A stretch of DNA of 63,739 nt from Flavobacteriaceae bacterium (GTDB taxonomy: Bacteria; Bacteroidota; Bacteroidia; Flavobacteriales; Flavobacteriaceae), in NCBI GenBank assembly GCA_947488595.1, contig CANKZI010000016.1:1-63739 (forward strand), read 5' to 3'. The position numbers and the translations under genes were made by a program. The notes beneath the pieces are model-generated. The model worked only from the letters and a program-made list of their open reading frames with translations. It was not told where the DNA came from and searched no databases. Shown in pieces: positions 18,517-26,369 of this stretch (position 1 is its first letter; each line of letters starts with the position of its first letter).

Positions 18517-18837
18517 TTACCTCTTGTTTAATATTTCTTGCAGTGCTTCTGGATCTTGTAAAACGGCGAAACCGTAAAGTGCAATGAAAGCGATTATTGA
18601 AATTAAAGTCATAACATTTAATACAATACCAATAATGGCTAAAATACGGCCGGTTTTGACATTGCTGTAACCATCATAATTATCTGGATTAGCGTTATAA
18701 AGCGCAGTGTCTTTTTTGGCCAAAACCAAAGCAATAATTCCGAATACAAGTCCGATACAATAAAAGCAACAACCTGGAATAGACAATATTCCAAGGATTA
18801 AAACGGCTAGCGCATTGGGTAATTTTTGTTTTTCCAT
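18517..18837 (-). CDS. CCC-motif membrane protein
   Basis: This 106-residue protein has two membrane-spanning regions (about residues 8-40 and 64-94) and the Cys-containing turn SIPGCCFYCIGLVFG (about 19-33), characteristic of the flavobacterial CCC-motif family related to DUF4190. Between the helices is the soluble NPDNYDGYSNVKTGR segment. It lies 25 bases downstream of the DUF2752 gene on the same strand, a common pairing. Function is unknown. Confidence 0.8.
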   Translation of the reverse strand: MEKQKLPNALAVLILGILSIPGCCFYCIGLVFGIIALVLAKKDTALYNANPDNYDGYSNVKTGRILAIIGIVLNVMTLISIIAFIALYGFAVLQDPEALQEILNKR

Positions 18838-18862
18838 AATAAAATATTTAATAATTAATTGG

Positions 18863-19147
18863 TTAAATGTTTGTCATTTTTAAAATATAGGCGGTAATCA
18901 TAATTAACGCATTTGCGATTGCTGTTCCAATAATTATTTTATTGTAGTTTCTGGATTTATCGGCAAAATGCAATGCTATAAAGACAAAAAATAAAAGTGT
19001 GGTATAGATGGCTGGAAACATATGAAAAGCAGCCGAAAATTCACCTTTAAAAATAAGTAGCAAAGCCCTTTGTGTTCCGCAGCCCATGCAATCAATACCA
19101 AGTAATTTTTTGCTCAAACAAGGAATCATATATTTTTCGGCATCCAT
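18863..19147 (-). CDS. DUF2752 family membrane protein
   Basis: This 94-residue protein starts at the ATG at 19147 (MDAEKYMIPCLSKKLLG). A 14-residue upstream extension to 19189 is unlikely because that stretch is poly-A-derived. The core CMGCGTQRALLLIFKGEF (about 22-39) is the DUF2752 signature, followed by two membrane helices. It is probably an inner-membrane protein made together with the CCC-motif protein. A small inverted repeat (AAAATTGT...ACAATTTT) lies just upstream of the start. Confidence 0.8.
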   Translation of the reverse strand: MDAEKYMIPCLSKKLLGIDCMGCGTQRALLLIFKGEFSAAFHMFPAIYTTLLFFVFIALHFADKSRNYNKIIIGTAIANALIMITAYILKMTNI

Positions 19148-19253
19148 AACAAAAAATTGTTTTACAATTTTACAAAAAAAAAAATACAAACCATGCTAAA
19201 AGTTTATCCATTTTGTTTTAAAGTTCGCTACTTTTGAATTTTACTTAAAAAAC

Positions 19254-19475
19254 ATGAAAAAATTATTGATTCCGATATTGTTTATTGCAGCTTTTTTTGC
19301 GATTTCTGAACAAAGCAAACCCAAACCTAATATTTATATTTCTACAATAGCCATTGTGGTTTTTATGTTTGGAATGATGCAATTGAGTGCTAAAACGCCA
19401 AGTAAAAATCTAGAGGATCAGGAAAATAAAGAGAATCTAGAAAATAAAGAAAATAACGAAAGTGATGTTCAATAA
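19254..19475 (+). CDS. Small two-helix membrane protein with acidic tail
   Basis: This 73-residue protein has an N-terminal hydrophobic helix (LLIPILFIAAFFAI) and a second one (about residues 29-45, STIAIVVFMFGMMQL). It ends in a low-complexity acidic and Asn-rich tail with a repeated ENKEN pattern. A promoter-like TACTTTTG (19229-19236) lies 17 bases before the ATG. The gene overlaps the start of the Smr-domain gene by 11 bases, so the two are translationally linked. I do not recognise a function. Confidence 0.6.
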   Translation: MKKLLIPILFIAAFFAISEQSKPKPNIYISTIAIVVFMFGMMQLSAKTPSKNLEDQENKENLENKENNESDVQ

Positions 19476-20010
19476 AGGAGATAAAGTTACAGTACTCGAT
19501 GATGCCATCGACGGTGTGGTACTTTCGGTAAAAAATAATACGGTGACCATAGCAACCACCGATGGTTTTGAATTGGATTTTGAAGCCAACGAATTGATCA
19601 AAATGGGCAATGCGGATATGAATTTTAATTTTGCTGGACAAAATCTGAATCAAGTTTTAAAGGAAAAAGAAATTCCGAAGCCACGAAGTTTTATCAAAGA
19701 AAAGAAAACCAAAGAAACGCCAGTGCCTGAATTTGATTTGCATATCGAAAAATTAGTAAAAAATTTTCGCGGCATGAGCAATTATGATATTCTTACATTA
19801 CAGTCGGAAACGGCAAAACGTCATATTGAGTTTGCTATCAAAAACAGAATCCCGAAAATTGTTTTTATACATGGTGTAGGCGAGGGCGTACTTAAAGCCG
19901 AACTTGACTTTTTGTTAGGTCGCTATGATCACATAAGTTTTCAAGATGCCAATTACCAAAAATACGGTTTGGGTGCAACTGAAATTTATATCAAGCAAAA
20001 TCCCAAATAA
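19465..20010 (+). CDS. Smr-domain protein
   Basis: This 181-residue protein begins at the ATG at 19465; a GTG at 19462 is a less likely start. The N-terminal 60 residues form a small beta-barrel-like domain (KGDKVTVLDDAIDGVV) of the type placed before Smr domains in flavobacterial proteins. About 85-175 is an Smr domain with FDLHIEKL and IPKIVFIHGVGEGVLKAEL; the HGxGxGxLK loop is the family hallmark. Smr domains are nucleic-acid binding or endonuclease modules (MutS2 C-terminus). Here it is stand-alone, without the MutS ATPase. It ends exactly where the convergent lipoprotein gene ends. Confidence 0.85.
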   Translation: MFNKGDKVTVLDDAIDGVVLSVKNNTVTIATTDGFELDFEANELIKMGNADMNFNFAGQNLNQVLKEKEIPKPRSFIKEKKTKETPVPEFDLHIEKLVKNFRGMSNYDILTLQSETAKRHIEFAIKNRIPKIVFIHGVGEGVLKAELDFLLGRYDHISFQDANYQKYGLGATEIYIKQNPK

Positions 20011-20988
20011 TTATTCTACAGTAACAAACGTACCAAAAACATAATTGTTTCCAAACGTAAAAGGAACAGATACATTATCATTTTGCAACATCACTTTTTT
20101 AAGCGTGATGGTATGTGTGTATTCGTTTACATTTAAAGTGGTAGCAACTTCAATGATTCCGCTCATTTCTGAAACGCCATTTTGTGATGTCCAAAGCTCT
20201 AAATCAGCTGGCAAAGTACTGCCATTGCAAAAATCATTTGCGGTAACAATCGATTCGAAAACACGATACGTCAATGTGTTGGTTTCATCGGTATAAGCAG
20301 TTCTTGGTGTATTCAAAGTAATTTCGTTACTAAATAAATAATTAAAAGTAGCTTCATCCAAATCCAAAGTTAAGGCTTGGCTTCCAGAACTTTTAAAAAG
20401 CGCAGTACTAGAGTTGCACTTTTTTGTTTCAAGGGGAGTAAAATTAACAGGAACGGTTGCATTAGTTTTATAAGTGCCAAAAACAATAGATTCATTGCGT
20501 TGTTCTTCGCCATTTCCTTTATCGAAAACAATATTTTTGAAAGTAATAGTATGGTTATAACCAGTAATAATATTTGAACCTGTTGTTTCAACTGTAGGAT
20601 TGACCACATTGGTTGTAATTTCAATTGTGCCTCCAACAGCATTCCATTCTTCGATTACATTTGGTGTTGCGGCTGGGATTACAGAGCACAAAGTTTCAGC
20701 CGAAACGGGTCCGTTATAAAGCCGATAAATTACTTTTGCACCGGAAGGAATGATTACAGTTCTAGGCACTCCATCAGCAGTTTCTTGATTTACAAAATTG
20801 GTCGTTTCGTCTAATTCGATAATCAAAACTTCGTTGCCATTGATTTTATATATAAAAAAATCATTTGTTCCTTCGCCGCAAGTGGCCGAATTAACGAAAC
20901 TAAAATCGAAAGATTCAACTTTAAGATCACCGTCGTCACAACTGTTTAAACCGATTAAAAATACCAATAAGGCAAAAAATTTTTTCAT
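20011..20988 (-). CDS. Lipoprotein with two tandem copies of an unknown domain
   Basis: The ATG at 20988 gives MKKFFALLVFLIGLNSCDDG, a lipoprotein signal with the Cys at residue 17. The mature part of about 308 residues seems to hold two related halves of about 145 residues. Each has L-x-LDE-x-T-x-F, a TPRT or VPRT motif, a YR element, a Cys ahead of a PA pair, an EW or LW, an EI-T strand, HTIT followed by a basic residue, and a closing FGTY or FGTF. The function is unknown; an exported, beta-rich surface protein is likely. Its stop codon abuts the convergent Smr stop codon with no bases between. Confidence 0.8.
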   Translation of the reverse strand: MKKFFALLVFLIGLNSCDDGDLKVESFDFSFVNSATCGEGTNDFFIYKINGNEVLIIELDETTNFVNQETADGVPRTVIIPSGAKVIYRLYNGPVSAETLCSVIPAATPNVIEEWNAVGGTIEITTNVVNPTVETTGSNIITGYNHTITFKNIVFDKGNGEEQRNESIVFGTYKTNATVPVNFTPLETKKCNSSTALFKSSGSQALTLDLDEATFNYLFSNEITLNTPRTAYTDETNTLTYRVFESIVTANDFCNGSTLPADLELWTSQNGVSEMSGIIEVATTLNVNEYTHTITLKKVMLQNDNVSVPFTFGNNYVFGTFVTVE

Positions 20989-21087
20989 TCTTCCAATTAT
21001 TTGCAACAAAAATAGTCAAAAAATCGAGAATTAATAATTGATAAATCACAATGAAATCACAAACCTAAATGTTATAACTTTGCAATA

Positions 21088-22209
21088 ATGAAAAAGATAT
21101 ATCTAGATAACGCAGCAACTACAGCCATTCGTCCAGAAGTAGTTGCAGAAATGGTCAAAATATTGACCGAAGATTACGGAAATCCTTCGTCAACGCATAG
21201 TTTTGGTCGAAGTGCCAAAAGTCATTTAGAACTATCCCGAAAAACAATTGCCAAACAATTGAATGCTTCGGCACAAGAAATTATTTTCACTTCGGGTGCT
21301 ACCGAAGCCAATAATTGGGTTTTAAAAATGGCCATTCAGGATTTGAAAGTGCAAAGAATTATCAGCAGTAAAATTGAACACCACGCGGTTTTGTACGCCA
21401 TCGAAGTGTTGCAAAAACAGTTTGATATTCAAGTTGATTATGTAAAAATTTTGCCTGACGGAAGTGTAAATATGACAGATTTAGTGACATTGTTGTCACA
21501 AAATATTCCAACATTGGTGTCGTTAATGCACGTGAACAATGAAACGGGAACTATTTTAGACCTGACTACTGTGAGCAGAATTGCACAGCAATACAAAGCC
21601 TATTTTCATTCGGATACGGTACAATCTATCGGAAAAACTACTTTTGATTTACAAGCACTTCCAATAGATTTTTTGGTGGCAAGTGCCCATAAATTTCACG
21701 GACCAAAAGGTACTGGTTTTGCTTTTATCCGTAAAGGGTTGCTTGTTAATCCGATTTTTTATGGTGGTGAACAAGAAAAGGGATTGCGACCTGGCACCGA
21801 ATCACTTCATAATATTGTAGGAATGGCAAAGGCTTTTGAACTATCCTATTTACATTTGGATGAAGAGCAAGCGTATATTGCCGAATTAAAAAATTATGCT
21901 ATAACACAATTAATGGCGCATTATCCGACGATTAAGATCAATGGTAAAAATACTTTTTATAATATTCTAAATGTTTTATTGCCATTTTCACCTGAAAAAG
22001 CAGCTATGATTTTATTTCATTTGGATATGAAAGGTATTGCGGTTTCACGCGGAAGTGCTTGTCAATCAGGCAGTATAAAACCGTCACATGTTTTAACGGA
22101 AATGCTTTCGGAAACCGATTTGCAACAGCCGAGCTTAAGAATATCTTTCAGCAATTACAATACAAAAGAAGATATCGATACCTTTATTAACGCTTTAACA
22201 TTGGTTTAA
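21088..22209 (+). CDS. Cysteine desulfurase, class V aminotransferase (IscS/NifS-like)
   Basis: This 373-residue PLP enzyme takes sulfur from cysteine for Fe-S cluster assembly or tRNA thiolation. MKKIYLDNAATT starts the fold, the PLP lysine is K202 in SAHKFHGPKGTGF, and GLRPGTESLHNIVG is present. The active cysteine is C325 in SRGSACQSGSIKPSHVL. The short loop around this Cys and the length put it in the IscS/NifS group rather than SufS. A TAACTTTG element (21075-21082) lies 5 bases before the ATG. No isc scaffold genes are adjacent, so the partner is not known. Confidence 0.92.
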   Translation: MKKIYLDNAATTAIRPEVVAEMVKILTEDYGNPSSTHSFGRSAKSHLELSRKTIAKQLNASAQEIIFTSGATEANNWVLKMAIQDLKVQRIISSKIEHHAVLYAIEVLQKQFDIQVDYVKILPDGSVNMTDLVTLLSQNIPTLVSLMHVNNETGTILDLTTVSRIAQQYKAYFHSDTVQSIGKTTFDLQALPIDFLVASAHKFHGPKGTGFAFIRKGLLVNPIFYGGEQEKGLRPGTESLHNIVGMAKAFELSYLHLDEEQAYIAELKNYAITQLMAHYPTIKINGKNTFYNILNVLLPFSPEKAAMILFHLDMKGIAVSRGSACQSGSIKPSHVLTEMLSETDLQQPSLRISFSNYNTKEDIDTFINALTLV

Positions 22210-22439
22210 TCAATTTTTCACATTCATTTGAAATAATTGGCTCTATTTATTTCATGAGCAATTAACAGTAAATGAATTAAAAAAGACAATTGTAAAAAAA
22301 GCTTGCATTTATTGATTATTTTTATCTGAGAACATTTAAAAAAATAATAAGTACTATTATTTAACATAATTACGGATTAGCACTCATGAATTTTTTAATT
22401 TCTAATGCTTAAAAACTATGGTGCGAAGGCGTTTTTGTA

Positions 22440-22483
22440 TATATTTGTTTTGTTAATACAACGCAAAGCGCAGGTTAACAAAA
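22440..22483 (+). promoter_or_regulatory. Promoter box and dyad in the permease leader
   Basis: TATATTTG (22440-22447) matches the Bacteroidota -7 element. Directly behind it is an inverted repeat with perfect 9-base arms TTTTGTTAA (22448-22456) and TTAACAAAA (22475-22483), separated by 18 bases, ending 22 bases before the permease ATG. It could be a leader stem-loop or a regulator site. No TTG element at proper spacing was found. Confidence 0.35.
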
Positions 22484-22505
22484 TCTTTCTAAAATTATTT
22501 GCACA

Positions 22506-24185
22506 ATGGGTTTATCCAATTTATTCAGAAGAAAATCAACAGCAACAATACTAAATGAGGGTGGAGATGGAGAACACTCAGGGTTAAACAAGGTACTGAC
22601 AGTCAAAGACTTGACTTTTTTTGGTATTGCTGCTATAATTGGTGGCGGCACTTTTAGCGCTATTGGTAACGCTTGTTTTTCTGGTGGACCGGGAGTGGTA
22701 TTGCTCTACATAATGTGTGCTGTAGCTTGTGGATTCACTGCAATGTGTTATGCCGAATTTGCTTCGCGTGTTCCCGTTTCCGGAAGCGCTTACACCTATG
22801 CTTATGTGTCCTTTGGTGAAATATTTGCGTGGATTATTGGCTGGGCCCTTCTCATGGAATATTCGATAGGAAACATTTATATCGCTTTTTCCTGGAGCGG
22901 TTATTTTACTAATTTACTCGAAACCACCGGTATGCACTTGCCCGAATGGTTGACAATCAATTACAAATCTGCACATGCCGCTTTTGAAGCCAATACAAAG
23001 GGTGAGGGATTGTTAGCATGGCAAAACGCACCGATTTTAGGTGGATTACGAATCATTTTTGATTTACCAGCGGTATTAATTAATATTTTGATTACTTATT
23101 TGGTTTACAAAGGTACCAAAGAGTCCAAAAATATCAGTAATATTATGGTTTATATCAAGCTTTCGATTATTTTATTGGTCATCATTGTGGGCGCTTTTTA
23201 TGTCGACATCAACAATTGGACGCCTTTCATGCCTAACGGATTTGGCGGTGTTATGGGTGGCGTTTCGGCAGTATTTTTTGCATATATTGGTTTTGATGCC
23301 GTTTCTACATTGGCCGAGGAAAGTAAAAATCCACAACGCGATTTGCCTCGCGGTATGATTTATTCACTTGTTGTTTGCACCGTAATTTATATTATTCTGG
23401 CTTTGGTGATTACCGGCATGGTTTCTTACCAATTGTTGGGTGTTAGCGATCCATTGGCCGAGATTTTTGCACTAAAAGGTGTTAAATGGATGTTATTTAT
23501 TGTTTCTATAGCTGCCGTTGTAGCAATGACAAGCGTGATGTTGGTTTTTCAAATGGGACAGCCAAGAATTTGGATGACGATGAGTCGTGATGGATTGATG
23601 CCAAAGCGTTTTTCCTCCATACATCCAAAATATAAAACACCTGGTTTTGCTACCATAATAACTGGTTTGGTTGTTGGTGTTCCAATATTTTTTACCGACG
23701 AAACTTTTGTGTTAGATTTTACAAGTATTGGTACCTTATTCGCTTTTGTATTGGTTTGTGGTGGCGTTTTGATGCTATCGCCACAAAGTGAAGCCGAAAT
23801 TGCAGAACGTCAAACCAAAGGCAAATTCAGAATACCCTATATCAATTCGAAGTTTATTTTTCCGATTTTTATTCTATTTGCTGGCGTATTGATTCAGTAT
23901 TTGTTTCCTGACTTTTACAGCAACACTTTTAATTTCTCTTCTGATACAATTGCTACCAATTTACCGATGCTGGTTTTCTTTTTATTATGTATTGTAATGT
24001 CAGTAGTATCATTTGCTAAAAACTTGTCTTTGATTCCGTTACTAGGCTTGATCTCTTGTTGTTATTTATTAACAGGTATGGCCGTTTCTAACTGGAAGTG
24101 GTTCGGAATATGGCTCGCCATTGGCTTGGTTTTTTACTTTAGTTTCGGTTATAAAAACAGTAAGTTGAATAAAGAAAAAGCGTAA
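22506..24185 (+). CDS. APC family amino acid permease
   Basis: This 559-residue inner-membrane transporter has about 12 to 14 hydrophobic helices. The APC signature region GIAAIIGGGTFSAIGNA (about 38-54) is the glycine-rich unwound first helix that binds the amino-acid backbone. FFAYIGFDAVSTLAEESKNP (about 257-276) is the conserved helix 6 motif of the cationic amino-acid transporter (CAT/YfnA) branch. Substrate is not known. The gene is single, with a 296-base upstream gap that carries a promoter-like box and a dyad, and it is closed by a terminator. Confidence 0.92.
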   Translation: MGLSNLFRRKSTATILNEGGDGEHSGLNKVLTVKDLTFFGIAAIIGGGTFSAIGNACFSGGPGVVLLYIMCAVACGFTAMCYAEFASRVPVSGSAYTYAYVSFGEIFAWIIGWALLMEYSIGNIYIAFSWSGYFTNLLETTGMHLPEWLTINYKSAHAAFEANTKGEGLLAWQNAPILGGLRIIFDLPAVLINILITYLVYKGTKESKNISNIMVYIKLSIILLVIIVGAFYVDINNWTPFMPNGFGGVMGGVSAVFFAYIGFDAVSTLAEESKNPQRDLPRGMIYSLVVCTVIYIILALVITGMVSYQLLGVSDPLAEIFALKGVKWMLFIVSIAAVVAMTSVMLVFQMGQPRIWMTMSRDGLMPKRFSSIHPKYKTPGFATIITGLVVGVPIFFTDETFVLDFTSIGTLFAFVLVCGGVLMLSPQSEAEIAERQTKGKFRIPYINSKFIFPIFILFAGVLIQYLFPDFYSNTFNFSSDTIATNLPMLVFFLLCIVMSVVSFAKNLSLIPLLGLISCCYLLTGMAVSNWKWFGIWLAIGLVFYFSFGYKNSKLNKEKA

Positions 24186-24190
24186 AAAAA

Positions 24191-24226
24191 AAATCCGAAA
24201 CTGTAAAAAGTTTCGAATTTTTTTTG
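24191..24226. terminator. Terminator after the permease gene
   Basis: AAATCCGAAACT (24191-24202) pairs with AGTTTCGAATTT (24209-24220), 11 of 12 positions, with a 6-base loop. It is followed by a T-run on the plus strand and preceded by an A-run, so it can also terminate the convergent PLP-enzyme gene. Confidence 0.8.
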
Positions 24227-24258
24227 AATTAAAATAGTATCACGTAAAACTACTTTTT

Positions 24259-25458
24259 TTACAATATTTGCAATTCGATCATGCACGCTTTCATCAATTC
24301 GTAAGTCCGTTTAATATCATTGTCCAATCCTATTGAAAAACGAATCAAACCATCGGTCAAGCCCATTTCAATTTGTTCTTCTAACGGAATCTCACTCGAA
24401 GTCGAAGTACCCGGTGCACTAAATAAAGTTTTATAAAATCCTAAACTCACCGCCAAATAGCCCAAATTGCGTTGTTGCATCAGTTCCATTAAAGCATTGG
24501 CTTTATCAAGTGAACCAACATCAAGGGTCATCATACCACCGAAACCGTACTCTGGATTGATCATGTTTTTATAAGTCAAATGACTCGGATGACTTTCTAA
24601 TCCTGGATAAACTGTTTTGATTCCGTCTTTTTCAAATTGTTGTGCCAAATACATCGCATTATGACTGTGCTGCTTCATTCGAATGTGCAAAGTGCGTAAG
24701 TTCTTCATAACACTTGCCGACCGCAAACTGTCCATTGTTGGTCCCAAAAGCATGCTAGCGCCATTGTTCACATTTTTTAAACTATCAATAAATGCTCGAG
24801 ACGCACAAGTCACACCACCAACTGTATCGCTACTGCCATTAATGTACTTTGTAAGGCTGTGAATCACAATATCAGCGCCCAATTTTGCTGGTGCCACCGA
24901 CAATGGTGAAAACGTATTATCAACCACCAATGTTAAACCATATTGCTTTGCAATTTTTGATAAACTAGCAATGTCAGCCACTTCCAACAAAGGATTACTA
25001 ACTGTTTCGCAATAAAGCACTTTGGTTTCTTTTGTAATAGCAGCCTCTACGATATCTAATTTAGTAATGTCAACAAAAGTAGTTTGAATGCCCATTCGTG
25101 GTGCAAAATTTTTCAAAAAAGCATAGGTACCGCCATAAATTGTACGGCTAGAAACAATATGATCGCCTTGACCACACAACTGCAACAAAGTAGGGGTAAT
25201 TGCACCCATTCCTGAAGCCGCCACATTGGCCGATTCGGTACCTTCCATGGCAGCAAGCGCTTTGTCTAAATACAAATTGCTTGGCGAAGAATGTCGAGAA
25301 TACAAATAACAACCTTCGGCATTGCCTTCAAAAGTATCAAACATGGTTTTTGCTGATAAAAATGTGTAGGTAGATGAATCAGAAATCGATGGATTTACGC
25401 CACCAAATTCGCCAAAATATTGTAAATCTTGGATGTTGTCTGCAGGATTGAAGCTCAT
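24259..25458 (-). CDS. Trans-sulfuration family PLP enzyme (methionine gamma-lyase or cystathionine gamma-lyase/synthase type)
   Basis: This 399-residue member of the Cys/Met metabolism PLP family has Y53-S-R in the tetramer contact region, an SGMGAIT phosphate-binding loop (about 82-88) and the PLP lysine K204 in IHSLTKYING. At the place where methionine gamma-lyases carry YGCT with a catalytic Cys, this protein has YGGT (108-111), which is more like cystathionine gamma-lyase or synthase. The exact reaction is therefore open. It is divergent from an Lrp/AsnC regulator gene, suggesting control by an amino acid. The intergenic gap carries repeat copy 2. Confidence 0.88.
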   Translation of the reverse strand: MSFNPADNIQDLQYFGEFGGVNPSISDSSTYTFLSAKTMFDTFEGNAEGCYLYSRHSSPSNLYLDKALAAMEGTESANVAASGMGAITPTLLQLCGQGDHIVSSRTIYGGTYAFLKNFAPRMGIQTTFVDITKLDIVEAAITKETKVLYCETVSNPLLEVADIASLSKIAKQYGLTLVVDNTFSPLSVAPAKLGADIVIHSLTKYINGSSDTVGGVTCASRAFIDSLKNVNNGASMLLGPTMDSLRSASVMKNLRTLHIRMKQHSHNAMYLAQQFEKDGIKTVYPGLESHPSHLTYKNMINPEYGFGGMMTLDVGSLDKANALMELMQQRNLGYLAVSLGFYKTLFSAPGTSTSSEIPLEEQIEMGLTDGLIRFSIGLDNDIKRTYELMKACMIELQIL

Positions 25459-25762
25459 GTTTTCTTTTTTTTAATTTTTAATAATAAATTTTAAATTATT
25501 GGAAGCATATTCCCGCTATCCGTTGCAATCTTTTGTTTTTTAAAGAAAAAAACAAAAGGATTTTTACTACTATCGGGGCTAGACTTACTACAATTCTAGT
25601 ATCCAAAACAACGTATAAGTACATTTAAAAACAACATAAATTTTATATTTTAGATTATAAATCTATAAAGAATTGATATTTTAGTTTATTTTTCTAAATT
25701 TACATTCTTAAAAGTGAATAGGTAGATTTTTATTTAAATTTTTTAAATCAAAATTCAAAGTT
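25459..25762. other. Divergent intergenic region between PLP enzyme and Lrp genes
   Basis: This is a 304-base gap between divergently transcribed genes. It holds palindromic repeat copy 2 (25511-25582), then very AT-rich DNA (25620-25762) in which an Lrp-type binding site and the regulator promoter would be expected. I saw no clear TTG...TAnnTTTG pair and no riboswitch-like structure. Confidence 0.5.
25511..25582. repeat. Palindromic intergenic repeat, copy 2
   Basis: A perfect 12-base stem CTTTTGTTTTTT (25530-25541) pairs with AAAAAACAAAAG (25547-25558) around a 5-base loop. Outside it, after a single bulged base, ATC continues to pair with GAT. The ends read TCCCGCTATCCG and TATCGGGGCTA. 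Read on the minus strand, it has the same order of blocks as copy 1 at 8636-8732 (GAT...ATCCTTT...AAAGAT...AGC), including the one-base bulge. Confidence 0.7.
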
Positions 25763-26218
25763 ATGATGGATGTAATCGACAAAAAACTGCTACTTCTCCT
25801 GCAAAACGACAGCAAAAAAACTACAAAAGAACTTTCGTTAAAATTGAACTTGTCGGTTACTGCGGTATATGAACGAATTAAAAAAATGGAACGCGATGGC
25901 ATTATCAATAAATATGTCGCGCTGGTCAACGGCAATAAAGTAGCACGCGGATTTGTAGTATTTTGCCATCTCAAGCTCATTCAACATACGCGTGAATTTC
26001 TGACCAAATTTGAATCAGAAGTTGTCAAACTAAATGAAGTTTTAGAATGTCATCATGTTAGTGGCGATTATGATTACATCTTAAAAATTGTAGTCAAAGA
26101 CATGGAAGCGTACCGTGAGTTTCTGGTCAGCAAACTTACTACATTAGATCACATCGGCAGTACACACAGTACTTTCATGATCTCAGAAGTAAAAAACACA
26201 ACTGTTATCGAAATTTAG
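25763..26218 (+). CDS. Lrp/AsnC family transcriptional regulator
   Basis: This 151-residue regulator has an N-terminal winged helix-turn-helix (LLLLLQNDSKKTTKELSLKL, then LSVTAVYERIKKMERDGII, about residues 8-49) and a C-terminal RAM ligand-binding domain with HHVSGDYDYILKIVVKD (about 95-111). Such proteins respond to amino acids and often control the adjacent gene, here the divergent sulfur-amino-acid PLP enzyme. Two adjacent ATG codons (25763 and 25766) are possible starts. Confidence 0.92.
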   Translation: MMDVIDKKLLLLLQNDSKKTTKELSLKLNLSVTAVYERIKKMERDGIINKYVALVNGNKVARGFVVFCHLKLIQHTREFLTKFESEVVKLNEVLECHHVSGDYDYILKIVVKDMEAYREFLVSKLTTLDHIGSTHSTFMISEVKNTTVIEI

Positions 26219-26369
26219 GAATCCAAAATATTGAAAACGTGTAGAATTCTTTGATGCATGCGAAAAATCCAAATTTTGCGACCATTTAAAAAAAGTTTAA
26301 ACGACTTCATTTAGGGATTGAACAAAAAAATGTAATTTTGCAAAACTTTAAATAAAAAACACACTTACT

